A stretch of DNA of 64,000 nt from Pilimelia anulata. GTDB taxonomy: Bacteria > Actinomycetota > Actinomycetes > Mycobacteriales > Micromonosporaceae. The DNA is taken from positions 124,001-188,000 of the forward strand of contig NZ_BMQB01000008.1 of assembly GCF_014647895.1 (NCBI RefSeq), written 5' to 3'. Below are positions 16,712 to 23,798 of this stretch, piece by piece; positions within the stretch are counted from its first letter, which is position 1; the number at the start of each line of letters is the position of its first letter. Under the pieces are notes generated by a model. That model made no database searches. It was not told the DNA's origin and worked only from the letters and a program-made list of their open reading frames with translations. A program made the position numbers and the translations under genes.

Positions 16712-17408
16712 CGCGGCGCGGTCCGGCGGGCTGCTCGGGCACGCCGCCCGGCGGCTGGTCCGGCGCGGGCTGCGCGGGGTGTGGCTGGCCGGCGACCGCC
16801 CGCCCGGCCCGGTGGTCTGGGCCGCGAACCACCACTGCTGGTGGGACCCGTTCGTCGCGCTGGCCCTGCTCGACCGGCCGGGCAGCCCGCTGCTGAGCCG
16901 GGAGAACGCCGACCGGTACCGGTTCGTCCGCCGGCTGGGCGGCTTCGCCGCCGACGAGCCGCGCCGCGGCCTGGCGCTGCTCGGCCGCGGCCGCACGCTG
17001 ATCGTCTACCCCGAGGGCGAGCTGCGCCCGGCCGGGCCGCCCGGCCCGCTGGCCGGCGGCGCCGCCTGGCTGGCCCGCCGCGGCGGGGTGCCGCTGTGGT
17101 CGGCCGCGACCCGGGTCGTCGTGCGCGGCCACCAGGCCGCCGAGGCGTACGTGTGCCTGCGGCCGGTCCCCGGCGGCGGCACGGCGGCGCTGGCCGAGGG
17201 CCTGGCCGCCGACCTGGCCGCGCTGGACGCCGCCGTCGCGGCCGCCGACCCGCGCGCCCCGCTGCCGGGGTACCGGCCGGCGGTGGCCGGGCGGCGCAGC
17301 GCCGAGGAGCTGCTGGGCCGCTGGTCCCGCCCAGGCGTACCGTCACCGCCCGCGACCGGGCCGGGCAGCGGCCGGGACACGACCGGCGCGCCGGCGGGGC
17401 CGGCGTGA
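16704..17408 (+). CDS. PlsC-type acyltransferase, probably carotenoid-glycoside acylation
   Basis: A 234-residue lysophospholipid-acyltransferase family protein. The HX4D motif is ANHHCWWDPF (H43, D48) and the second block is VYPEGELRP (103-109); both are intact. ATG 16704 is used, and GTG 16695 is an in-frame alternative. It overlaps crtYd by 8 bases and its stop overlaps the GT2 gene. Between carotenoid cyclase and glycosyltransferase genes, its most likely role is to add a fatty acyl group to the sugar of a carotenoid glycoside, as CruD does for chlorobactene glucoside. Ordinary phospholipid synthesis is the alternative. Confidence 0.8.
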   Translation: MGDAARSGGLLGHAARRLVRRGLRGVWLAGDRPPGPVVWAANHHCWWDPFVALALLDRPGSPLLSRENADRYRFVRRLGGFAADEPRRGLALLGRGRTLIVYPEGELRPAGPPGPLAGGAAWLARRGGVPLWSAATRVVVRGHQAAEAYVCLRPVPGGGTAALAEGLAADLAALDAAVAAADPRAPLPGYRPAVAGRRSAEELLGRWSRPGVPSPPATGPGSGRDTTGAPAGPA

Positions 17409-18499
17409 GCGGGCGGGCCGCGCGGGTCGCGGCGGGGGCCGGCGTGCTGGTGGCCGCGTTCCACGCCGTGAAGGTCGCCGGGCTGCTGGCCAACCTGCGC
17501 GCGTTCCCGACGCTGCGGCCCGCGCCGCCGGGCCGGGCCGGCCCGCGCACCTCGCTGCTGGTACCGGCCCGGGACGAGGCCCTGCGGCTGCCCGCCGCGC
17601 TGCCCGGCCTGCTCGCCCAGCCGGCCGACGAGATCCTGGTCCTGGACGACGACTCCACCGACGACACCGCCGCGATCGTCGCCGCCTGCCCGGACCCGCG
17701 GGTGAGGCTGCTGCGCGGCGCGCCGCTGCCGCCCGGCTGGGTCGGCAAGAACTGGGCCTGCCACCAGCTCGCCGGGGCGGCCACCGGCGACCTGCTCGTC
17801 TTCGTCGACGCGGACGTCACGCTCCGGCCCGGCGCGCTCGGCGCCCTGCACGCCGAGCTGGACCGGCAGGCCGCCGACGTGTTCTCGGTCTTCCCCCGCC
17901 AGCACACCGGCACGCTCGGTGAGCGGGTCCTCGTCCCGCTGATCGACGAGACGCTGCTCGCCTTCCTGCCGCACGGCCTGCTGCGCGCCCCGGTACCGGC
18001 GGCGGCCACCGCCAACGGCCAGGTGCTCGCCTTCCGCCGGGCCGCGTACGACCGGATCGGCGGCCACGCCGCCGTGGCGGGCGGGATCCTGGAGGACGTG
18101 GCGCTGGCCCGCCGCGCCCGCCGCCTCGGCCTGCGGCTGGGCCTGGCGCTGGGCGGCGACCTGGCCGGCACCCGGATGTACCGCGGGTACGCCGACGCCG
18201 TCCGCGGCCTCGGCAAGAGCCTGCGCGCGGCGCACGGCGGCAGCGACGCCGCCCTGGCCGCCACCCTGGCCTGGCACCTGCTCGCGTACACCGTGCCCTG
18301 GCTGCGCCTGCGCGCCGGCGGCGCGTGGCGGGCGGCCGCGGTCCTCGGCCTGGTCGAGCGCCTGCTGACCAACGCCAAGACCGGCCGCGGCGCGTACGCC
18401 GAGGCCGCCCTCGTGCCGCTGACCGCGCCCGCCGCCGCCCCGGTGTACGCGGTGGCGCTGCGCCGGACCGCCCGGTGGAAGGGGCGCGACTACCGGTGA
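17405..18499 (+). CDS. Glycosyltransferase family 2, probable carotenoid glycosyltransferase
   Basis: A 364-residue membrane-associated GT2. An N-terminal helix (residues 5-22) precedes the GT-A domain: TSLLVPARDEALRLP, EILVLDDDSTDDTAA, VFVDADVTLRPG (DxD-type) and ILEDVALARRARRL (ED acceptor site). The C-terminal third holds helices and RMYRGYADAVRGLGKSLRA. The layout matches the CruC/CrtQ-like group that glycosylates carotenoid hydroxyls or carboxyls at the membrane, and also hopanoid-associated GTs. The GTGA overlaps on both sides show one coupled operon with the acyltransferase and P450. Confidence 0.82.
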   Translation: MSGRAARVAAGAGVLVAAFHAVKVAGLLANLRAFPTLRPAPPGRAGPRTSLLVPARDEALRLPAALPGLLAQPADEILVLDDDSTDDTAAIVAACPDPRVRLLRGAPLPPGWVGKNWACHQLAGAATGDLLVFVDADVTLRPGALGALHAELDRQAADVFSVFPRQHTGTLGERVLVPLIDETLLAFLPHGLLRAPVPAAATANGQVLAFRRAAYDRIGGHAAVAGGILEDVALARRARRLGLRLGLALGGDLAGTRMYRGYADAVRGLGKSLRAAHGGSDAALAATLAWHLLAYTVPWLRLRAGGAWRAAAVLGLVERLLTNAKTGRGAYAEAALVPLTAPAAAPVYAVALRRTARWKGRDYR

Positions 18500-19647
18500 C
18501 CCCGCCCGCCCCGCCCGGCTTCCACCTGTGGCGCTGGACCCGCGACCCGCTCGCCCTGCTGGCCGACGGCGCCGCCGCCGGCCCGGTCTTCCGGCTGCGG
18601 CTGTGGCGCCCGGCCGTCGTCGGCTACCGGCCGGAGTGGAACCGCGCGGTCCTCGGCGACCTGGACACCTTCCGGGCCCGGCGCAGCCTCAGCGGGCTCA
18701 CCCCGTACCTGGCCGCCGGGGTCGTGCACGCCGACGTCCCCGAGCACCCGCAGCGGCGGGCCGCGCTGAACCCGCCGTTCCACCGCCGCGCGCTCGCGGC
18801 GCTGGCCGGCCGGCTGGCCGCCGTCGTCGCGCCGCCGGCCGGCGACTTCGAGGCGCTGGACTGGGCCGCCGGCGCGGTCCGCCGGATGCTCAACGCGGCG
18901 CTGTTCGGCGACCGCCTGCCGGCCGAGCTGCTGGCCGCGTTCCTGGCCCCGCTGCACGCGCCGCTGCCGGCGCCGCTGCTGCCCCGGCGCCGGCTGTTCC
19001 GCCGGGTGGACGCCGCCATCGCCGCGGTCGCCGCCGACCCGCCCGCGGGGTCGATGGCCGCCGCACTGGTCGGGCTGCCCGACGCCGGCACCGAGCTGCG
19101 GGTGGCGCTGGCCGCCGGGTACGACACGACCGCGCACACGCTGGCCTGGGCGCTGTGGCACCTGGCCGCGGCGCCGGTCTGGCGCCGGCCGGAGCTGCTG
19201 CCGGCGGTCATCGACGAGGTGCTGCGGCTGTACCCGGCCGGCTGGATCGGCAGCCGCAGCGCCGTCCGGGACACGGTCGTCGCGGGCGTGCCGGTCGCGG
19301 CCGGGACGCTGGTGCTGTACTCGCCGCTGCTCACCCACCGGGACCCGGCGCAGTGGCCGGAGCCGGCGGCGTTCCGGCCCGAGCGGTTCGCCGACGACGG
19401 CCGCCCCGCCTGGGGGTACCTGCCGTTCTCGGCCGGGCGGCGGACCTGCCTCGGCGCGCACCTGGCCCGGCTGATGCTGCGCACCGCGCTGGCGCCGTTC
19501 TGCGCCGGCGACCTGGTCGTCCGCGGCGGCGACCCGGCCCCGGCGGCCGGCATCACGCTGCGCCCGGCCGCCCCGCTGCTGCTGACCCGCCGGGCGCGGC
19601 CGGCGGCCCGGCCGGCGGTCGCGGCCGCGGCGCGGCCCCCCGGCTGA
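18496..19647 (+). CDS. Cytochrome P450, probable carotenoid hydroxylase
   Basis: A 383-residue soluble-type bacterial P450. The I-helix is LAAGYDTTAHTLAWAL (oxygen-binding Thr pair), the K-helix EVLRLYP has the ExxR pair, FRPERFADD is the PERF-like block, and the haem loop is LPFSAGRRTCLGAHLARL with the axial Cys. The N-terminal region is somewhat shorter than in most family members (about 400-450 residues). As the last gene of the crtYc operon, it most likely hydroxylates the ionone ring to give the OH used by the glycosyltransferase, much as the P450 beta-carotene hydroxylase of Thermus does. Its 3' end overlaps the convergent crtB by 95 bases. Confidence 0.88.
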   Translation: MTPPAPPGFHLWRWTRDPLALLADGAAAGPVFRLRLWRPAVVGYRPEWNRAVLGDLDTFRARRSLSGLTPYLAAGVVHADVPEHPQRRAALNPPFHRRALAALAGRLAAVVAPPAGDFEALDWAAGAVRRMLNAALFGDRLPAELLAAFLAPLHAPLPAPLLPRRRLFRRVDAAIAAVAADPPAGSMAAALVGLPDAGTELRVALAAGYDTTAHTLAWALWHLAAAPVWRRPELLPAVIDEVLRLYPAGWIGSRSAVRDTVVAGVPVAAGTLVLYSPLLTHRDPAQWPEPAAFRPERFADDGRPAWGYLPFSAGRRTCLGAHLARLMLRTALAPFCAGDLVVRGGDPAPAAGITLRPAAPLLLTRRARPAARPAVAAAARPPG

Positions 19648-20503
19648 GCACGCACGCCGCGGCGATGCGCAGCCGCCGCCAGCGCGGCACGGCCGCCCGG
19701 CCGGCGAACACGTCGTACCGGCGGGCCACGATCTCGTCCAGGATCCCGCCGTACAGCCGCCGGGCCGCCCGGACGCACGTCCGGGACGCCCCGGTCAGCC
19801 CGCGGATGCCCGGCTCGGCCGCGGCGTAGTGCACCAGGGCCCGGTCCACCTCGTACGCCAGCAGCGCCCGGATCCGCTCGCCGGCCGGCGAGTCGGGCAG
19901 GCCGCCGGCCCGGTGCGCGGCGACCAGGTCCGCCCGGTCGACCCCGTGCGCGGCCAGGTCGGCCAGCGGCAGGTACAGCCGGCCGCGGTCCAGGTCCTCG
20001 CCGACGTCGCGGATGAAGTTGGTGAGCTGGAAGGCCAGGCCGAGCTGCCGGGCCGGCTCGCGCACCGCGGCCGGGTCGGGGGCGGCCAGGATCGGCAGCA
20101 CCATGGTGCCGATCACCGCGGCCGAGCCCTCCATGTAGTCGAGCAGGTCCGCGTACGTCGGGTACGCGGTCACGTGCAGGTCCATCGCCATCGAGGCGAG
20201 GAACGCGGCGAAGTCGGCCGGGTCCTGGCCGCACCGGTCGACGGTGTCCAGCACGGCCGGCAGCAGCGGGTCGTCGCCGGGCCGGCCGGCGGTGAACGCC
20301 GCGCCCCAGGCGCGCAGGTCGGCGGCGGTGCCGGCGACGTCGACGAGGTCGTCGGCGTGCCGGGTGAACGCGTACAGCGCGTGCACGTGCCGCCGCCGGG
20401 GAGCCGGGAGAAGGCGGGTCGCCAGGTAGTACGACCGACCGTGGCGACGCATCACCGCGCGACAGTGCGCGTACGACTCGGTCACCGTCACACCTGCCGT
20501 CAC
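19553..20503 (-). CDS. crtB: Phytoene/squalene synthase family protein (CrtB)
   Basis: A 316-residue prenyl-condensing enzyme. GTG 20503 is preceded by GGAGGAGG. Both aspartate-rich Mg-diphosphate sites are present: YAFTRHADDLVD near residue 48 and NFIRDVGEDLDRGRLYLP near 160. The chain also has RSYYLATRLLP and the helix ALVHYAAAEPGIRGL. It joins two GGPP molecules to phytoene; a squalene role cannot be fully excluded. It is convergent with the cyclase operon, so the cluster uses at least two promoters. The phytoene desaturase (crtI) and GGPP synthase are not in this window. The last 30 residues are Ala/Pro-rich and encoded inside the P450 gene region. Confidence 0.9.
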   Translation of the reverse strand: MTAGVTVTESYAHCRAVMRRHGRSYYLATRLLPAPRRRHVHALYAFTRHADDLVDVAGTAADLRAWGAAFTAGRPGDDPLLPAVLDTVDRCGQDPADFAAFLASMAMDLHVTAYPTYADLLDYMEGSAAVIGTMVLPILAAPDPAAVREPARQLGLAFQLTNFIRDVGEDLDRGRLYLPLADLAAHGVDRADLVAAHRAGGLPDSPAGERIRALLAYEVDRALVHYAAAEPGIRGLTGASRTCVRAARRLYGGILDEIVARRYDVFAGRAAVPRWRRLRIAAACVLSRGAAPRPRPPAGPPAAPGGSAAAGRPGAA

Positions 20504-20627
20504 GCCGCCTCCTCCGGGCCTCTCCCCCGCCGCAGCCGATTCCCGGTTGCGCACCGGACGAAACCGTACCGACGGGATGTCCGTTTGTTCAGGTTTACCG
20601 CCCGCCGGGGCGGGAAGTCCCGTCGAC

Positions 20628-21773
20628 ATGCGCACGCCGGACTCCCGTTCCCCCGCGGGCATCACCCTGACCGTCATCGGCCTGGTCCTGCTGACCACGG
20701 CGACCCTCACCGTCGCCCACGCCGTGCAGCGGGTGCTGGTCTGGCTGGTCATCGCGATCTTCCTCGCCACCGCGATCGCGCCCGCCGTCGACCTGCTCGA
20801 ACGCCGGGTGCGCCGCTGCCCCCGCTGGCTCGCCACGCTGGTCGTCTTCCTCGGCGCCACCGTACTGGTCGCCGGCGTGGTGACCGCGTTCGCCATCCCG
20901 CTGGGCCGGGAACTGGCCCAGCTCGCCGAGCGGGTCCCGGACCTCGTCCGGGACACCCGCGCCGGCCGCGGCCCGCTGGCCGGGCTGATCGAGCGGTTCC
21001 GGGTGCGCGAGTACCTGGCCACCCACGGCGACCAGGTGCGGCAGTACCTCACCTCGCTCGGCACCCCCACCCTGTCGCTGCTGCGCGGCGCCGCCAACAC
21101 GGTCGTCGGCGCGGTGACGGTGGTGGTGCTGACGTACGTGGTGGTGCTCCAGGCACCCCGGATCGTCGCGGGCCTGCTCGGGCTGTTCCGGCCCGACCGG
21201 TCCGCCCGGGTCGCGGACGTCGGGCGGCGGTGCGCGCGCACGGTCACCGGGTACCTCACCGGGAACCTGGTGATCAGCGCCGTCTGCGGCGGCCTGACGT
21301 ACGTGACCCTGCTCCTGCTCGGCGTCCCGTACGCCGGCCTGCTGGCGCTGTTCGTAGCGCTGATGGACCTCATCCCGCTGGTCGGCGCGACGATCGGCGC
21401 GGTGGTGGCGGTGCTGGTCGGCTTCACCGAGTCCACCCTGGCCGGCGTCGTGCTGATCGCCTTCTTCGTCGTGTACCAGCAACTGGAGAACCACCTGCTC
21501 CAGCCGGTGGTGTTCGCCCGCACGGTGCAGCTCAGTCCGCTGGCGGTGCTGATCGCGATCCTGATCGCGGTCGAGCTGGCCGGGATCCTGGGCGCGCTGC
21601 TGGCGATCCCGGTGGCCGGGATCGTCAAGGTGCTGTGGGGCGAGCTGCGCCCGGCGCTCGTCGACGGCCCGCCGGACGGCGCCGCCGCGGGCGGCCCCGA
21701 CGCGGCGGGCCCGGGACCGGCCGCGGGCGGCCCGGGCAGTGCGGGCAGCACGGACGCCCCGGCGGCCGGCTAG
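20628..21773 (+). CDS. AI-2E family permease (TqsA/YhhT-like)
   Basis: A 381-residue polytopic membrane protein. The family pattern is clear: paired N-terminal helices (residues 10-45), a third helix about 60-80, an amphipathic middle section with VREYLATHGDQVRQYL, and the conserved second half with GYLTGNLVISAVCGG, LMDLIPLVGATIGAVVAV and YQQLENHLLQPVVFARTVQL. The Y-Q-x-x-E-N block is diagnostic. The C-terminal 45 residues are Gly/Ala/Pro-rich and disordered. Family members export small molecules or ions, and the ligand is unknown. ATG 20628 lacks a clear ribosome site. Its stop overlaps the end of the convergent AhpD-like gene by 4 bases. Confidence 0.88.
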   Translation: MRTPDSRSPAGITLTVIGLVLLTTATLTVAHAVQRVLVWLVIAIFLATAIAPAVDLLERRVRRCPRWLATLVVFLGATVLVAGVVTAFAIPLGRELAQLAERVPDLVRDTRAGRGPLAGLIERFRVREYLATHGDQVRQYLTSLGTPTLSLLRGAANTVVGAVTVVVLTYVVVLQAPRIVAGLLGLFRPDRSARVADVGRRCARTVTGYLTGNLVISAVCGGLTYVTLLLLGVPYAGLLALFVALMDLIPLVGATIGAVVAVLVGFTESTLAGVVLIAFFVVYQQLENHLLQPVVFARTVQLSPLAVLIAILIAVELAGILGALLAIPVAGIVKVLWGELRPALVDGPPDGAAAGGPDAAGPGPAAGGPGSAGSTDAPAAG

Positions 21774-22291
21774 TCGGCGGCGGGTCGGCCGGCGGCGGTG
21801 GACCGGTCGGCGGGGGCCGGCTGATCGGCGGGGGTCGGGTGACCGGCGGGGGCCGGCTCGGGCGGCGGGGGCATGCGGGTGCTGACCGCGACGCGGTTCC
21901 AGACGTTGATCGTGGCGATCGCGAGGATCAGGTTGGCCGTGCCCTCGGCCGCCCAGTGCTTCTCCGCCGCGGCCCACACGTCGTCGGGCACCCCGTGCTC
22001 GCCGAGCCGGGTGACGGCGTCGGTGAGCGCCAGCGCCGCCCGCTCCGCCTCGGTGAAGAACGGCGCCTCCCGCCAGGCGGCCACCGCGAACAGCCGGCGG
22101 CTGGACTCGCCGGCGGCCAGCGCGTCCGTGCTGTGCATGTCCACACAGAACGCGCAGCCGTTGAGGATCGAGGCGCGCAGTTTGACCAGATCCAGGGTGG
22201 ACCGGTCGACCGCGCCGCGCACGTACTGCTCCAGGGCCAGGACCGCGCGGTAGCCCGCCGGGGCCACCTCCGCGAGGTTCATCCGAGTCAT
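21770..22291 (-). CDS. AhpD-like carboxymuconolactone decarboxylase family protein
   Basis: A 173-residue helical protein. The catalytic element SILNGCAFCVDMHSTDAL (CxxC followed by His) near residues 42-59 is the AhpD-type peroxidatic/disulfide site. The helix LNLRASI-like segment before it and TNLILAIATINVWNRVAVST after it fit the fold, which forms trimers or hexamers. It probably reduces peroxides or recycles a thiol partner. The last 35 residues repeat Pro/Ala/Asp and are disordered. A second in-frame ATG (22282) is a possible start. No partner AhpC gene is nearby. Confidence 0.85.
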   Translation of the reverse strand: MTRMNLAEVAPAGYRAVLALEQYVRGAVDRSTLDLVKLRASILNGCAFCVDMHSTDALAAGESSRRLFAVAAWREAPFFTEAERAALALTDAVTRLGEHGVPDDVWAAAEKHWAAEGTANLILAIATINVWNRVAVSTRMPPPPEPAPAGHPTPADQPAPADRSTAAGRPAAD

Positions 22292-22537
22292 GCCGCCACC
22301 CTAGTCCCGCCCCCCGACACCGTACGGCCCGTCAGCGGCCCGTCGCGCGGCGGATATCCGCCGGTCGCCGCGCCGTTGCCGGTCGTTCGTGATCCACATG
22401 ACACCGCCAGCGCGGCGCGCCGGACAATCATCCGCGTGTCGGGCGGCGCGCATAACCAACGGCGGCCGGCTCCGCCATCCCCTGCACGAGTGCCGCGGGG
22501 TGCCCTGGGCCGGCGCCGGTCGCGGTAACGTCTGCGC

Positions 22538-22939
22538 ATGACGAACGCGCTCCACGGCTACCATGGTGACCTGCTCGGCGCGGCCCGCGCCGGCGACGAC
22601 TTCAGACGGGTACTCGCCACCACCGACCACGCGCAACTCGTTCTCATGACGCTGGCCCCCGGCGAGGAGATCGGGTCGGAGGTCCACCACGGCGTCGACC
22701 AGCTCCTACTCGTGGCGGCCGGGGCCGGCGAGTCCGTCGTGGACGGGCAGCGGCGGCCGTTCGGCGAGGGGCACGCGGTGCTGATCCCGGCGGGCGCCGA
22801 GCACAACATCGTCAACACGGGCGCGGTGCCGCTGCGCCTGGTCAGCCTGTACGGCCCGGCGGAGCACCCGCCCGGCACGATCCACCCCACCAAGGCCGAC
22901 GCGGACCGCGCCGAGCACGACGAGCCCGCCACCGCCTGA
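22538..22939 (+). CDS. Cupin domain protein
   Basis: A 133-residue single-domain cupin. Metal-binding motif 1 is GSEVHHGVDQLLLVAAG (His pair, then Asp/Gln in place of the usual Glu), motif 2 is GHAVLIPAGAEHNIVNTG (His). The chain ends with TIHPTKADADRAEHDEP, which is common to a widespread group of small cupins of unknown substrate. It may bind Mn, Fe or Zn. The gene stands alone and is closed by a strong stem-loop at 22961-22999. Confidence 0.85.
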   Translation: MTNALHGYHGDLLGAARAGDDFRRVLATTDHAQLVLMTLAPGEEIGSEVHHGVDQLLLVAAGAGESVVDGQRRPFGEGHAVLIPAGAEHNIVNTGAVPLRLVSLYGPAEHPPGTIHPTKADADRAEHDEPATA

Positions 22940-22960
22940 CCGACCGCCCCCGTACGCAAC

Positions 22961-22999
22961 GCCGTCGACCCGGCCCCCACGGGCGGCCGGGTCGACGGC
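22961..22999. terminator. Strong stem-loop after the cupin gene
   Basis: A perfect 15-base stem (GCCGTCGACCCGGCC, 22961-22975, with its complement at 22985-22999) encloses a 9-base loop, 21 bases after the cupin stop. It separates the cupin gene from the SHOCT-like remnant that follows. Confidence 0.75.
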
Positions 23000-23004
23000 A
23001 CCGC

Positions 23005-23094
23005 CCGTCGATCCGGCTCGGCGAGCTGCGCGACGCGGGGCTGGTCTCAGCGGACGAGTTCTCGGCCGAGAAGGCGGAGATCCTGGCACGCATC
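23005..23094 (+). pseudogene. SHOCT domain remnant without a start codon
   Basis: Translated from 23005, this stretch reads PSIRLGELRDAGLVSADEFS and then AEKAEILARI. That is an almost complete SHOCT domain (short C-terminal domain: L..LrdaGliseeEFeakKa.LL). No start codon or ribosome site precedes it in frame, and a terminator hairpin lies just upstream. Past 23094 the frame becomes Arg/Pro-rich and runs into the antisense of the next gene. It looks like the stranded 3' end of a lost membrane or secreted protein. Confidence 0.6.
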
Positions 23095-23192
23095 CGACCG
23101 GCGGCGGGCCGTCCGGCCGGTCCGGCGGCGTCGCCGGACCGGCTCGCACCGCTCCGCGCCGGACCGCCGCCCGCTCGCCGGAGCGCCGCCGG

Positions 23193-23597
23193 TCAACGCC
23201 GGCCGGGGCGGCGGAAGCGGGCCGCGGGGCGGTGCCGGCGCTTGAGCACCGCGCGCAGCACGAGCAGCGCCGTGATCGCGACCGCCTGCCCGCCGAGGAC
23301 GATCCGGTTGACGTCGACCGCCGGCCGCCAGGAGACGCGGCCCTCCCGGAGCACGAACACCCCGAGCGGCCGGGCCGAGAGCCCGAGGCCCGCGCCGCCG
23401 CCGGACGCCCCGCCCCGCTCGCCGGCCGAGCCGGCGCTGCTGCCGCCGCCCCCGCCGCCGCGGACCTTGGCCACCGGCAGGATGGTCAGCCCGTCCCGGC
23501 TGATCGGCGCGCCGAACACGCTGTCGGCCCGGGCGTTGTCGACGAGCCCGTGAATGGTCTCCAGCGTGCTCGTGTCGTTCTCCAGCGTCTGGGTCAT
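23193..23597 (-). CDS. GerW/YtfJ-like sporulation-associated family protein
   Basis: A 134-residue protein of the YtfJ (GerW) family. Residues 10-50 contain the conserved start (IHGLVDNARADSVFGAPIS, DGLTILPVAKV), then a Gly-rich loop (GGGGGGSSAG), then ARPLGVFVLREGRVSWRPAVD, and finally a membrane-like helix (VAITALLVLRAVLKRR). The Bacillus protein is needed for spore germination, but in actinomycetes homologues are common and their role is unclear. ATG 23597 has a GAGGGGGAG ribosome site. The C-terminal helix and basic tail suggest membrane association. Confidence 0.82.
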   Translation of the reverse strand: MTQTLENDTSTLETIHGLVDNARADSVFGAPISRDGLTILPVAKVRGGGGGGSSAGSAGERGGASGGGAGLGLSARPLGVFVLREGRVSWRPAVDVNRIVLGGQAVAITALLVLRAVLKRRHRPAARFRRPGRR

Positions 23598-23746
23598 GCC
23601 CGCTCCCCCTCGCGATGTCGCGTCGCCGGCCGGGCGGCCGACGGGGCGGGATACCCGCTCGGCGCGGGTTGACCCGCCCGGCAGGGCCCCGCCGCCTTGC
23701 CCGATCGGGCGGCCGTCGGGGCCGGGGCGGCGGCCCCGGACGGGCG

Positions 23747-23781
23747 CCGGCCCCGGCCGAGTCGCCTCGGGCCGGGGCCGG
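23747..23781. terminator. Stem-loop after the lysyl oxidase gene
   Basis: CCGGCCCCGGCC (23747-23758) is the exact complement of 23770-23781, with an 11-base loop that can extend the stem by GAG/CTC. It lies 17 bases downstream of the minus-strand lysyl oxidase stop. Confidence 0.65.
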
Positions 23782-23798
23782 GTGTGCCGTGGTACGGG

